A stretch of 64,000 nucleotides of DNA from Deltaproteobacteria bacterium (GTDB lineage Bacteria; UBA10199; JACPAL01), in contig JACPAL010000007.1 of the NCBI GenBank assembly GCA_016180855.1, forward strand, positions 1 to 64,000, given 5' to 3'. Below, piece by piece: positions 45,033 through 53,462 of this stretch. The notes beneath the pieces were generated by a model. The model worked only from the letters and a program-made list of their open reading frames with translations, did no database searches and was not told where the DNA came from. Position 1 is the stretch's first letter. Each line of letters starts with the position of its first letter. The translations under genes were made by a program, and so were the position numbers.

Positions 45033-45520
45033 AATTGTCCTCCCAACTGGTGCAAAAATTTCTGACCCAACTTTTGCTGATCGGAATCGTTGAAATTTTC
45101 CTGTAGAAGCTGTCTGGCCCGCTCCAGTGACGCCTCAACGATCTCTCTCTTCAACTGTTCCTTTGTCCTCTGAATCTCCTGATGCATAATTCGATCGGCA
45201 TCCTGCCTGACTTTTTCAACAAGACCGCCTGTTTCATTCAAGATTTTTTTCTTTTCGGATTCCCCCTCGTCACGCAAGGTCTGAATGATTTTTTTTGACT
45301 CCTGATCCAAGTGGTCAATCCGTTTCTCCAAATCAATCACTCTGACCGCCGCCTCTCTGTGGAGGCGCGCCGCCTCTTCCAGGTCGAATTCGATCTTGTG
45401 GGTTCGTGTCTTCCAGAATTCTGCAACAGGCTTTCGCAACACAAAATAGAGGAACGTCAGAAAAAGGGCGAAGTTGAGCGTTTTCCAATGCATCCCGGCG
45501 TTCAAAAAATCGTTCATCAT
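45029..45520 (-). CDS. atpF: ATP synthase b subunit
   Basis: 163 residues. Short N-terminal membrane helix (TLNFALFLTFLYFVLRKPVAEFW) then a long charged coiled coil (EEAARLHREAAVRVIDLEKRIDHLDQESKKII...). Peripheral stalk of ATP synthase. Overlaps atpH by four bases and atpF' by four. The atpB, atpE and atpI genes of the membrane sector are not in this cluster, so the operon is split, as in several deltaproteobacteria. Confidence 0.92.
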   Translation of the reverse strand: MMNDFLNAGMHWKTLNFALFLTFLYFVLRKPVAEFWKTRTHKIEFDLEEAARLHREAAVRVIDLEKRIDHLDQESKKIIQTLRDEGESEKKKILNETGGLVEKVRQDADRIMHQEIQRTKEQLKREIVEASLERARQLLQENFNDSDQQKLGQKFLHQLGGQL

Positions 45521-45948
45521 GAAAGTTTTCTCTCCAGGATTTTTTCAACCGTCTCTTGTGCTGCCTCGTTAGAATATTTTTTCAATTCTATCGATGCCTG
45601 CCTCGCCTCTCTCTCCAACGTCAGGCGTAACGATTCAATCTGACGGTTTACCTCTTCCTTGGCCTGCTGCAAAGTCTGTCGTTGAAACTCCTCCGCCTCT
45701 CGAAGAACGCTCCCCCGCTCACGCCCCCCCAGGGTACGTGCCTCATCAATCTTCCTGGCATAGTCGTTCGCCAATCTTTCACCCCGTTTGATCAACTGAA
45801 CGGTCCTCTTCTGTTCTCCAACCGTCTTTTCTTCACGAAGGCTCAAAATTCGGATGATCGGCCGGAACACCCCCCAATGAAGGGCCAAAGCGGCCGTAAT
45901 AAAGATAAACCACTGAAACACCAGAGTTTGATTTGGTAATAGATCCAT
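45517..45948 (-). CDS. atpF': ATP synthase b' subunit
   Basis: 143 residues. N-terminal helix (VFQWFIFITAALALHWGVFRPII) and a coiled-coil body (RERGSVLREAEEFQRQTLQQAKEEVNRQIESLRLTLEREARQ). It pairs with AtpF to make a b-b' heterodimeric stalk, as in photosynthetic bacteria and some deltaproteobacteria. First gene of the operon; the gap to bactofilin (45949-46036) holds a hairpin at 45966-46004. Confidence 0.9.
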   Translation of the reverse strand: MDLLPNQTLVFQWFIFITAALALHWGVFRPIIRILSLREEKTVGEQKRTVQLIKRGERLANDYARKIDEARTLGGRERGSVLREAEEFQRQTLQQAKEEVNRQIESLRLTLEREARQASIELKKYSNEAAQETVEKILERKLS

Positions 45949-45965
45949 AGATCCTGATAATTAAA

Positions 45966-46004
45966 GAATGCCGGCAGACCCCTTACTAGGATCGATCGGC
46001 ATTC
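45966..46004 (-). terminator. Hairpin between bactofilin gene and ATP synthase operon
   Basis: GAATGCCG (45966-45973) pairs with CGGCATTC (45997-46004) over a 23-nt loop. Reading on the minus strand it is followed by TTTAATTAT, so it could act as a weak terminator or attenuator before atpF'. Confidence 0.4.
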
Positions 46005-46036
46005 GCAAGGCCTACTTATGAAAACAATCTGACGAC

Positions 46037-46438
46037 TTAAGAGGCTGCTTTCTTCTCCTCTTCAACAGACCGGAGAACTCCCTTTTTACCCATTGAACAA
46101 GAGCCCTCAAACACAACCCCTTCATCGATGACCAGGGTCTGTGCTGTAATATCACTCTGAACGACAGCGGGAGCATGCATCTCAATACGATCCGTCGCCT
46201 TGATACTCCCGTTTGCCTCTCCATGAATCATGATATTGCCAACCTCAATCTTTCCATCAACAACAGCCCCTTCCCCAATGATAAGAGTTCCCTCGGAAAA
46301 AATCTCTCCCGTAAACTTTCCGTTGATCCGAACAGTCCCCTCAAAGGTCAGTTTTCCCTCGAACTCACATCCCCTTTCAAGAAGACCGCTAATGGGTCCA
46401 CTCTTATGTGACTCGGTTATCCCTTTTTCACCAAACAT
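46037..46438 (-). CDS. Bactofilin-type polymer-forming cytoskeletal protein
   Basis: 133 residues. The central DUF583 beta-helix reads FEGKLTFEGTVRINGKFTGEIFSEGTLIIGEGAVVDGKIEVGNIMIHGEANGSIKATDRIEMHAPAVVQSDITAQTLVIDEGVVFEG, with the regular hydrophobic/Gly spacing of bactofilins, and short disordered ends. It polymerises without nucleotide and often organises chromosome or ParABS positioning or cell shape. Location between parB and the ATP synthase genes matches the arrangement in myxobacteria and relatives. AAAGGAGGAG precedes the start. Confidence 0.93.
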   Translation of the reverse strand: MFGEKGITESHKSGPISGLLERGCEFEGKLTFEGTVRINGKFTGEIFSEGTLIIGEGAVVDGKIEVGNIMIHGEANGSIKATDRIEMHAPAVVQSDITAQTLVIDEGVVFEGSCSMGKKGVLRSVEEEKKAAS

Positions 46439-46454
46439 ACTCTCCTCCTTTTTT

Positions 46455-47369
46455 TCAACTCCTTGTAACAGTCCTATAAATTCGGTCTAAATCGCCCTGT
46501 GAATAATAATCAATAACAATCTTTCCCTTGTCGCCCAAAACCTCTCCCTTTTTCAGCGGGTGGGATGGAAGCAAATGAACCTGGGTTCCTAAAAGCCTCC
46601 GAAATTGATCAACCATTTCAACAAGATGGTCTGGAAGAACCTTTGAGGCACGGCGGCGCCCCCTCGGCACCGATCGTCCATCGGCAATTCGCCTCTCCAA
46701 ATCACGGACGGTAAGACCTTCCGAAATGATTTTTTCCAAAAAATAGATCTGTCTCTCGATCTCGGTTATCCCGAGCAGGGCACGGGCATGCCCCATGGTT
46801 ATCAGACCCTGTTGAAGCGCTTCCTTCGCCTTAGAGGGGAGCTTCAAAAGTCTCAGCATGTTGGCAATCGTCGCACGATCTTTACCGACCTTTACCGCCA
46901 CCTCTTCTTGGGTATAACCGAATCGCTCCATGAGGGACTGGTAGGCCAATCCCTCCTCAATGGAATTCAAATCAGCACGCTGAATATTCTCAATAAGGGC
47001 AATTTCCAACTTTTCAGAACTGTCGGCCTCGCGAATTATCACGGGCACCTCGGATAATCCGGCAATCTGGGCTGCTCGAAGACGACGCTCTCCAGAAATA
47101 AGTTCGTATTGTTCCCCCTTTTTTGAAACAATCAATGGGGCCAAAATCCCTTTTTGCCTGATCGAATCAGCAAGCTCTTCAATCTTTGCAGCATCAAAGT
47201 GCATCCTCGGTTGCAACTCGTTGGGGCGGATTGAAGAGACCAGCACCATTCGCATACCATCTCCCGAACGGACTTCCATGGAGGTAGCCACTACAGGAGT
47301 TTCGTAAGATGTCTCTTTGACGGTTGATATCAGCGAGGCAAGACCTCGACCAAGCGCTCTTCTTTCCAT
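46455..47369 (-). CDS. parB: Chromosome-partitioning protein ParB
   Basis: 304 residues. N-terminal RALGRGLASLI, the Box II motif GERRLRAAQIAGL (CTP-binding), a helix-turn-helix region (QEEVAVKVGKDRATIANMLRLLKL) and a C-terminal dimerisation domain. Binds parS and spreads as a CTP-dependent sliding clamp. Overlaps the parA 3' end by 40 bases, a coupled pair. Two parS sites lie upstream, at 48210 and 48443. Confidence 0.97.
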   Translation of the reverse strand: MERRALGRGLASLISTVKETSYETPVVATSMEVRSGDGMRMVLVSSIRPNELQPRMHFDAAKIEELADSIRQKGILAPLIVSKKGEQYELISGERRLRAAQIAGLSEVPVIIREADSSEKLEIALIENIQRADLNSIEEGLAYQSLMERFGYTQEEVAVKVGKDRATIANMLRLLKLPSKAKEALQQGLITMGHARALLGITEIERQIYFLEKIISEGLTVRDLERRIADGRSVPRGRRRASKVLPDHLVEMVDQFRRLLGTQVHLLPSHPLKKGEVLGDKGKIVIDYYSQGDLDRIYRTVTRS

Positions 47370-48148
47370 GTATCACCTCCTGGAGCCTGAAGACTGTACC
47401 TCTCAAGGATTTCTTGAGAGAGATCCAGATAGCTCTGGGCCCCTCTTGATTTATGGTCATAAACAATGATCGGCATACCGTGGCTCGGCGCCTCTGAAAT
47501 ACGAACAGATCGTGGGATGACGGTCTTGAACACCTTCTCGCTGAAATGGGTTCTTAATTCCCGTTCGACATCATGAGAGAGCCTGTTCCTCCCATCAAAC
47601 ATCGTAAGAATAATGCCGCCAATTGAAAGAGTTGGATTTAACCTTTTCTTGACGAGATCAATTGTCTTTAAGAGTTCCGTAAGCCCCTCCAGGGCGAAGT
47701 ACTCACATTGAACCGGAATAAGGAGTGACGTTGATGCCGTCAGTAAATTAAGGGTGAGAAGACCCAGAGAGGGAGGGGCATCCACGAAAATGAAATCGTA
47801 TCTCCCAAGATAGTGTCTCAAGGAGGATTTGATTCTCGTCTCACGCTCATCAAAGCTGACAAGCTCTATCTCGGCCCCAACAAGCTCGGTTGTCGAGGGG
47901 ACAATATCCAGATTTGCAAGGTCGGTCGCAACGGGGGATGGGATGTTTTCATGGGTAAATAGATTATAACTATTTGATATTAATGAATTTTTTTCTAAAC
48001 CAAGGGCTGATGTAGCGTTACATTGTGGATCAATATCAACCAAAAGGACCTTTTTACCAAGAAAGGCAATCGACGCAGCAACGTTAACGGCGCTCGTTGT
48101 CTTGCCGACACCACCTTTTTGATTACAAAACCCTATTATTTCAGTCAT
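47330..48148 (-). CDS. parA: Chromosome-partitioning ATPase ParA (Soj)
   Basis: 272 residues. Deviant Walker A QKGGVGKTTSAVNVAA, Walker A' VDIDPQCNATSALG, Walker B IFVDAPPSLG. Drives segregation of ParB-parS complexes along the nucleoid. The C-terminus extends past the parB start by 40 bases, a larger overlap than usual and giving an extended tail (LQAPGGDTWKEERLVEVLPR). The gap of 90 bases to rsmG carries a parS. Confidence 0.97.
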   Translation of the reverse strand: MTEIIGFCNQKGGVGKTTSAVNVAASIAFLGKKVLLVDIDPQCNATSALGLEKNSLISNSYNLFTHENIPSPVATDLANLDIVPSTTELVGAEIELVSFDERETRIKSSLRHYLGRYDFIFVDAPPSLGLLTLNLLTASTSLLIPVQCEYFALEGLTELLKTIDLVKKRLNPTLSIGGIILTMFDGRNRLSHDVERELRTHFSEKVFKTVIPRSVRISEAPSHGMPIIVYDHKSRGAQSYLDLSQEILERYSLQAPGGDTWKEERLVEVLPR

Positions 48149-48209
48149 TTATTTTATTAAATAGCCCCATGCCAAAGGTAAATTAATGTCTTGATGAAAT
48201 CAACAAAAA

Positions 48210-48225
48210 TGTTTCACGTGAAACA
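48210..48225. promoter_or_regulatory. parS centromere site (perfect consensus)
   Basis: TGTTTCACGTGAAACA, a perfect 16-bp palindrome, in the short gap between rsmG and parA. It matches the consensus ParB-binding site and marks the region as origin-proximal. Confidence 0.95.
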
Positions 48226-48238
48226 TTTTTATGACACC

Positions 48239-48877
48239 TCAAATATGACTGACAACAATTAGAGTTCGCTTCTTTCCGGACATGGGAAGTGAATATGGGA
48301 TTTTTTCGACAATCAAATTGTTCTTCGTTATTTTTTGGAGCTCTGAAATTTCAGACGACGGCTCTTCTCCCTTCATTGTTATAATCGTTCCTGCCTTAAC
48401 GACAAAATTAAGTGAGAGCCTTACGAGATCGCTCAAGGACATTGTTCCACGTGAAACAACGATATCATACCGTCCAATCTCTGAATCTTTATGGAGTCTC
48501 AAATTCAGCACCTCGAGATTGTCCATGGACAGCTTTCTAGCGACTGCCTTGATAAAGTCTGATTTCTTTTTGATTGATTCTACAAGGGTCAATTGAATTG
48601 CTGGAAGTGCTATTTTCAATGGAATACCCGGAAGTCCGGCGCCACTGCCAATATCCAAAATTTTTATATCTAAACTTCCCGCCATCTTGATTTGGTCAAC
48701 AAGAAAGAGCGAATCTACAAAAAGTTCTTCCAGTATAATCCTTGGATCGTTCAGTGAGGTGAGATTGATTTTACTGTTCCACTGCAGAAGGATTTGGAGA
48801 TATTCATAGAACGGCTTGAAATCATATCGACTTGAAGTCATCTTGTTAAAAAATGATTCGAGGTCTAAATAATTCAT
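48239..48877 (-). CDS. rsmG: 16S rRNA methyltransferase RsmG (GidB)
   Basis: 212 residues. SAM motif KILDIGSGAGLPGIPLKIALP, then LTLVESIKKKSDFI and the conserved VVSRGTMSLSDLV. It methylates N7 of G527 of 16S rRNA. A second parS site lies inside its coding sequence at 48443-48458. Eighteen bases separate it from mnmG upstream. The whole group mnmG-rsmG-parA-parB is the classic origin-proximal order. Confidence 0.95.
   Translation of the reverse strand: MNYLDLESFFNKMTSSRYDFKPFYEYLQILLQWNSKINLTSLNDPRIILEELFVDSLFLVDQIKMAGSLDIKILDIGSGAGLPGIPLKIALPAIQLTLVESIKKKSDFIKAVARKLSMDNLEVLNLRLHKDSEIGRYDIVVSRGTMSLSDLVRLSLNFVVKAGTIITMKGEEPSSEISELQKITKNNLIVEKIPYSLPMSGKKRTLIVVSHI
48443..48458. promoter_or_regulatory. 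parS site inside rsmG
   Basis: TGTTCCACGTGAAACA, one base from the perfect palindrome and within the accepted parS consensus (TGTTNCACGTGAAACA). It lies within the rsmG coding sequence on either strand, 233 bp from the first site. Confidence 0.9.
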
Positions 48878-48895
48878 AAATATGTTTTATATCAA

Positions 48896-50692
48896 CTACT
48901 TGATTATATTTACCATGAGGATCTGAAGGGCCGCTGGTGTAATTCCTGATATCCTTGATGCCTGACCAAGGGACCCAGGTTTGATCTGACTCAATTTTTC
49001 AACCATCTCATGGGAAAGACCAGGTATCCGATCATAACAAAACCTCTCTGGGATCTTCATCGATTCCATTTTTTTAAACCTCCTCACCTCTTCCTCTTGG
49101 CGATGGAGATACCCATCGTACTTCACCTGAATCTCCACCTGCTCCATGACTTCCAGGCTAAACTCAGAGGAAGGGATGAGCCCTGTAAGAGAGACCTCAG
49201 GCCTCCTCAATAACTCCTCAAGCGTTTGACCATTACGGCGTGTATTGTTGAGGTACCCCCTTAAGAGAAAAATGTCGGAGACCTTTTTTTCAAAGCGGTT
49301 GAACTCCTGACTCGTGACTAACCCCAACAAAAACCCATGCCTCCTTAATCGAAGATCGGCATTCTCCTCGCGGAGAGACAAACGATATTCGGCCCTTGAT
49401 GTAAACATCCTGTAAGGCTCCGCCCTTCCCTCAAAGGAGACCCCTTTTGTCACCAAGTCATCGATAAGGATCCCAATATAGGCCTCGGCCCGATCGAGGA
49501 TAAACGGACCTTTCCCCAAAATTTTGAGCGACGCATTGATACCAGCCATCAAGCCTTGTGCCGCCGCCTCTTCATAGCCAGTCGTACCATTGATTTGTCC
49601 GGCATGGTAAAGTCCGCTGATCCTCTTTGTCTCGAGGGTCGGAAGCAGTTCCGTAGGCGGGAGATAATCATACTCAATCGCATAACCTGGCTTCATAATC
49701 TCAACATCTTCTAATCCCTTCATTGTCCTTAACATCTCTATCTGGACCTTGAGCGGGAGGGAGGTGGATAACCCATTCGGATACCACTCACGGGTCGTTA
49801 GCCCCTCAGGCTCCAAAAAAATCTGGTGTCTTGATTTCCCCGCAAACCGAACAATCTTATCTTCAATAGAGGGACAGTAACGTGGGCCTGTCGATTTAAT
49901 GATTCCACTGTAAATAGCTGATTCTTTTATATTATTTTTTATTACCCGATGTGTCTCGTCGTTGGTGTAGGTGATGTAGCATGGGACCTGGGTCAATTCC
50001 TGTGGAACATTTGAAAATGAAAATCGAGGCGGTGGATCATCTCCATCCTGTCTCTCGAGAGTCTCAAAATTGATTGTTCTTCCATCAAGTCTCGGACAGG
50101 TTCCTGTCTTTAGGCGACCAACAGGAAATCCAAGTTGACTAAAACTTTCCGTTAATCTTTCTGAAGAAAAATCGCCGGCACGGCCTGCTGGATAGTTATT
50201 TCTACCAATATGAATCAATCCACGAAGAAAGGTCCCTGTACAAACGATAACCGCCTTGGCTGGAAAAAATTCACCGATGCTCGTCCTGACCCCTTCAATC
50301 TGATTATTTCGAATAACAAGCCGATCCACCATCACCTGCTTGAGATAAAGGTTCGGTTGATTTTCCAAAACCTGTCGCATCTTTACCTTGTAGGCGAGCA
50401 TGTCGGATTGGCATCGTGTCCCCCGGACAGCCGGCCCCTTTTTGGTGTTAAGTCGACGAAACTGGATCCCCGTGGCATCGGCAATCTTCCCCATCTCACC
50501 ACCGAGGGCATCAATCTCCCGAACGAGATGACCCTTTCCGATCCCCCCAATCGCCGGATTGCAGCTCATCTGGGCGATGTTATCGATGTTGGATGTGGCC
50601 AGTAAGGTCTTCAATCCGATACGGGATGAGGCAAGTGCCGCCTCACAACCGGCATGACCGGCGCCGATCACGATGATGTCGTATTGTTTCAT
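48896..50692 (-). CDS. mnmG: tRNA uridine 5-carboxymethylaminomethyl modification enzyme MnmG (GidA)
   Basis: 598 residues. FAD motif [19 protein letters not shown] at the N-terminus, [53 protein letters not shown] and the C-terminal helical part. With MnmE it modifies the wobble uridine of several tRNAs. Start ATG 50692. mnmE is not in the window; a truncated 5' copy of mnmG lies 1.5 kb away at 52186-52269. Confidence 0.97.
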   Translation of the reverse strand: MKQYDIIVIGAGHAGCEAALASSRIGLKTLLATSNIDNIAQMSCNPAIGGIGKGHLVREIDALGGEMGKIADATGIQFRRLNTKKGPAVRGTRCQSDMLAYKVKMRQVLENQPNLYLKQVMVDRLVIRNNQIEGVRTSIGEFFPAKAVIVCTGTFLRGLIHIGRNNYPAGRAGDFSSERLTESFSQLGFPVGRLKTGTCPRLDGRTINFETLERQDGDDPPPRFSFSNVPQELTQVPCYITYTNDETHRVIKNNIKESAIYSGIIKSTGPRYCPSIEDKIVRFAGKSRHQIFLEPEGLTTREWYPNGLSTSLPLKVQIEMLRTMKGLEDVEIMKPGYAIEYDYLPPTELLPTLETKRISGLYHAGQINGTTGYEEAAAQGLMAGINASLKILGKGPFILDRAEAYIGILIDDLVTKGVSFEGRAEPYRMFTSRAEYRLSLREENADLRLRRHGFLLGLVTSQEFNRFEKKVSDIFLLRGYLNNTRRNGQTLEELLRRPEVSLTGLIPSSEFSLEVMEQVEIQVKYDGYLHRQEEEVRRFKKMESMKIPERFCYDRIPGLSHEMVEKLSQIKPGSLGQASRISGITPAALQILMVNIIK

Positions 50693-50761
50693 GGGGCTGA
50701 ACCGTTACGATATCCCCAGCAGATTTTCAAAACAAATCGTTATTTTTCGGAACCTTCCAAG

Positions 50762-50774
50762 TGTGCCAGGCACA
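50762..50774. repeat. Dispersed palindrome TGTGCCAGGCACA
   Basis: Second occurrence of the GTGCCAGGCAC core, in the 136-bp gap (50693-50828) between mnmG and the small ORF. Nearby TTTGTGAC...GTCACAAA (about 50779-50808) is a further inverted pair. Confidence 0.4.
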
Positions 50775-50828
50775 AAACCTTTGTGACAAGGATTTTGAGT
50801 CACAAAGCAAAATCCGGATCTTTGCCAC

Positions 50829-51056
50829 TTAGCTTAACTTTTGAGTATCTTTTGCAAAGAGACGACTCGCAATCGGTGGAAAGAAGTATTGTTTCACCTT
50901 GAACCTGACATTCTCCATGGTGAATTGATCCTTCCCAGCGGGTTTCTTGCCAGCACTATAGGTTGTGTTACAACCGCAATTGTCCGATAACATTGCTGCT
51001 CCACCAATCATGAGTAGAAGTCCTACTCTAACATTACTAAATATTTTCCCAAGCAT
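50829..51056 (-). CDS. Small exported/membrane-anchored protein of unknown function
   Basis: 75 residues from ATG 51056, chosen for the strong GGAGGAGGA upstream; an in-frame start at 51101 is without Shine-Dalgarno advantage. One hydrophobic segment (VGLLLMIGGAAML) followed by SDNCGCNTTYSAGKK and a basic, aromatic tail (FKVKQYFFPP). It could be a signal peptide with a Cys pair, or a lipoprotein-like item without a good lipobox. Unknown. It precedes mnmG on the same strand. Confidence 0.5.
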   Translation of the reverse strand: MLGKIFSNVRVGLLLMIGGAAMLSDNCGCNTTYSAGKKPAGKDQFTMENVRFKVKQYFFPPIASRLFAKDTQKLS

Positions 51057-51144
51057 TTTTCCTCCTCCTCCTCTTCCTCTTAAGTTTTTCAGCAGAACCA
51101 TTATATTATCGAGAGGGGGGGAGAGAAGTTGCGAAGTTCTCGCC

Positions 51145-51200
51145 TTGACACATGCATCTAAACAAGTATTAGTTACTAATACTATGTATTAGTTGCTAAC
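51145..51200 (+). promoter_or_regulatory. Tandem dyad operator/promoter upstream of the third ATPase
   Basis: TTGACA (51145-51150) is followed by the perfect dyad TATTAGTTACTAATA (51167-51181). A second, imperfect copy TATTAGTTGCTAAC (51187-51200) lies exactly 20 bp downstream. A -10 element is not clear-cut (TATTAG at 16 bp). Two in-phase sites suggest cooperative repression. Confidence 0.55.
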
Positions 51201-51216
51201 CCTTACAGGGGAGTTC

Positions 51217-52191
51217 ATGTATTTTGACCCTCAAGCAAAACAGAAGCTCGAAGACTTCTACAACTTTGAGGTCTTGCAACAAGAGCTCAAAAAGGTCCTC
51301 GAAGATCCCCACACCCCCCTGATTGCGGTTCATGGCCTCCGCAGAACCGGAAAGACGAGTCTTATTCGTGTTGTTCTGAATGCGTCCCGAAAAAAATATG
51401 TCTGGCTGGATGGCCGTGAAATCGTCTCCCGAAACGAATTTTTCCTGAAACTCTCCGAAGAGGTCAGCAAATTGAGGCGGTTTGAAATAAAAGGGATCTC
51501 CTTGAAGGGGGTTTCATGGTCACTGGATCTCCATAAAAAAGACCTGGATTTCCTCAACAAGCAAAAAATAACACTCGTCATTGATGAGGTTCAATTGCTC
51601 AAAAAAATGAAAGTCGATTATCTCCTCGCCTCAATTTATGATAACCACCCTCAAATCAAAATTGTTGTCTCGGGTTCGGAACGGGGGATGCTCGTCAATT
51701 TTCTGGGCCAGGCGAATGCCAAGGCGCCCCTCTACGGACGGGCAGTTTTTGAACTGTCAACACGACGACTGACCAAAGAAGAAGGCCTCCATTTCTTGCG
51801 TGAGGGGTCAAAAAAACTGGATACACCGATAAAAGAAGAGGAAATTCTCGACGCGATTCAATCACTCGATGGCATCATTGGGTGGTTAACAAAATATGGT
51901 TGGTACCGGCTCCGGCTTCCTCATAAAACGGCCTTGCAAAAAACAATTGAAGATGGAAAGCATGTTGCCTACGCGGAGTTTCTTAGTTTTGCGGCCCGTT
52001 CCGAGAAAAAATATTTGAGAATCCTCAAGACCATGAAAGAGGGAGACCGATGGGAAGAGATCAAGAAGCGGGCACAAACTTCAGATACGCAGTTGGGTGA
52101 AATGCTGAAAAGGATGGTTGATTACGGGTTTGTTGAAAAAGCAGAACAAACCTACCGAATTTCAGATCCCTTGTTAGAGGCAAGCCTATAA
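51217..52191 (+). CDS. P-loop ATPase of the archaeal-type ATPase_2 family
   Basis: 324 residues from ATG 51217 (MYFDPQAKQKLEDFYN), preceded by GGGGAG; TTG 51193 would lie inside the operator copy. Walker A AVHGLRRTGKTSLIRV (residues ~34-48), Walker B ITLVIDEVQLL (~118-128), sensor IVVSGSERG, and a C-terminal winged-helix-like end (RWEEIKKRAQTSDTQLGEMLKRMVDYGFVEKAEQTYRISDP). Similar in plan to the ATPase at 2217. Its stop adjoins a truncated mnmG 5' copy, implying that it arrived by an insertion or duplication. Function unknown. Confidence 0.82.
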   Translation: MYFDPQAKQKLEDFYNFEVLQQELKKVLEDPHTPLIAVHGLRRTGKTSLIRVVLNASRKKYVWLDGREIVSRNEFFLKLSEEVSKLRRFEIKGISLKGVSWSLDLHKKDLDFLNKQKITLVIDEVQLLKKMKVDYLLASIYDNHPQIKIVVSGSERGMLVNFLGQANAKAPLYGRAVFELSTRRLTKEEGLHFLREGSKKLDTPIKEEEILDAIQSLDGIIGWLTKYGWYRLRLPHKTALQKTIEDGKHVAYAEFLSFAARSEKKYLRILKTMKEGDRWEEIKKRAQTSDTQLGEMLKRMVDYGFVEKAEQTYRISDPLLEASL

Positions 52192-52269
52192 GTCGATGTT
52201 CGAGGTCGCCAGCACCGCTTCGCACCCCGCATGACCGGCGCCGATCACAACGATGTCGTAGGAACTCAT
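52186..52269 (-). pseudogene. Truncated 5' copy of mnmG
   Basis: Reads [18 protein letters not shown] directly joined to VLATSNID, then a stop. It is the N-terminus of MnmG with an internal deletion of about 12 codons relative to the intact gene (whose start is at 50692). It lies at the 3' edge of the ATPase gene and points the same way as the real mnmG. Confidence 0.85.
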
Positions 52270-52393
52270 TATACGGGCTCACTATCTGGAACCCCGATAT
52301 CCATCAAGAGAGGAATCAGAGAGGAATTTTGGCAACATTTTCGGCAGCCAACCGAGAACTTAGGTAGGCTGCTTAACCTTTTAGGAGGCTTCT

Positions 52394-52963
52394 ATGGCTA
52401 GCATACCGTTCGTCCCTTCGGGTTCACCGCATATCTACACCCACCCTGAGGTCCCTGAGGCGTTCGTGGTCGACACGGATCGAAATGGGATCGATGGGGA
52501 TGATATGGTCTGTCTTGGTCCTGATGCCGGAACGCTTTATAGCTATGAAATTGAAGGGCGACATTTTCCAAGATTTGAGAGTGTGGTCGATCAAGAGACA
52601 TTAGATTCCATTGGTCGTCAGCTTTTGAGAACGGGCTGGCGGAGAGAGACAGAGAACAGGGCGTTAGATGGAAACCTCTGTTTTGAGGTTTCTGGGGTTG
52701 TTCCTGAAACAGGCAGCGCCAGTCTCTACGCCGCGTGCCTTGGTGCAATTGTTACTGGCGTGTTTGGGTCACTATGGATTTCCAGGGGAATAGTTGGAAG
52801 AAGAGATGTACGCTATGGAATAGATCTTCGTTGGACCAAGATGACCCAAGGAGGGGGTGCCATTGGTCTCTCACTACTGGCTGTTGCCGGTATCCTTCTT
52901 CTTTACGGCAGATCAATCGTGAAGCAACAGAGAGAAGAGCGGACTCTCACGGCAGTAAGATAA
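52394..52963 (+). CDS. Membrane protein of unknown function (radical SAM cluster gene 1)
   Basis: 189 residues, TTAGGAGG upstream. No signal peptide; the N-terminal 100 residues are soluble (DTDRNGIDGDDMVCLGP), then two membrane helices (ASLYAACLGAIVTGVFGSLW and GGAIGLSLLAVAGILLLYG). No known family. It is the first of three tandem genes ending in a HemW-like radical SAM protein; spacing to gene 2 is 17 bases with a shared Shine-Dalgarno style. The function is unknown; membrane location is clear. Confidence 0.6.
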   Translation: MASIPFVPSGSPHIYTHPEVPEAFVVDTDRNGIDGDDMVCLGPDAGTLYSYEIEGRHFPRFESVVDQETLDSIGRQLLRTGWRRETENRALDGNLCFEVSGVVPETGSASLYAACLGAIVTGVFGSLWISRGIVGRRDVRYGIDLRWTKMTQGGGAIGLSLLAVAGILLLYGRSIVKQQREERTLTAVR

Positions 52964-52980
52964 ATCTTTAAGGAGGATCG

Positions 52981-53460
52981 ATGAAATTATCGTTAGATCT
53001 CTATCGTCAGGCTGTAACGGCCCTGAGGACTATCACGCTTGATCTCCCAACCTCGGCTCATACACTCAATGTCGCTACCGCTGAGGTGAGAGACGTATTG
53101 TTGAGGGGGGGATTGGACGCCGAACAGGCAGGGGCTGCGGCAGCCGTTAAGATACTTATTCCGGGGCAGGATCCACGCCAACCTGTCTTCGGCCTCCTGT
53201 TTTCTGGAATAAGACCGTTCTACTTTCTCCTCACCACGCGACCAATTCCGTGGGGACTCAACCAACTGACCCTCGCCAATAGTGTTGATCTGCCCTTGGA
53301 CCTTAGCCCTTCACTCGGTGTCTGTCTCCTCAGTGTTGATGAGGCAGCCAATAAGGTCGTTGGCAGGATTCTTCAGATGGGACAGGCATTATCGTCAGAA
53401 AGCGTAAGGACAATAGCCCCCCTCATGGATGGGATGCTTGATGGGTGGCAATTTGTGTAA
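52981..53460 (+). CDS. Protein of unknown function (radical SAM cluster gene 2)
   Basis: 159 residues, AAGGAGG upstream. No signal or membrane helix; alpha/beta pattern (QAVTALRTITLDL, AEVRDVLLRGGLDAEQAGAAAAVKILIPG, FGLLFSGIRPFYFLLTTRPI). No family recognised. It sits two bases before the radical SAM gene start, so translation is probably coupled and the products may act together. Low-complexity is absent, so it is likely a real folded protein. Confidence 0.6.
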   Translation: MKLSLDLYRQAVTALRTITLDLPTSAHTLNVATAEVRDVLLRGGLDAEQAGAAAAVKILIPGQDPRQPVFGLLFSGIRPFYFLLTTRPIPWGLNQLTLANSVDLPLDLSPSLGVCLLSVDEAANKVVGRILQMGQALSSESVRTIAPLMDGMLDGWQFV

Positions 53461-53462
53461 AG

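Noticed and set aside
48210-51200. Replication origin with DnaA boxes
   Set aside because: The gene order is origin-proximal, but no dnaA, rpmH or cluster of TTATCCACA-type boxes was recognised in the window.
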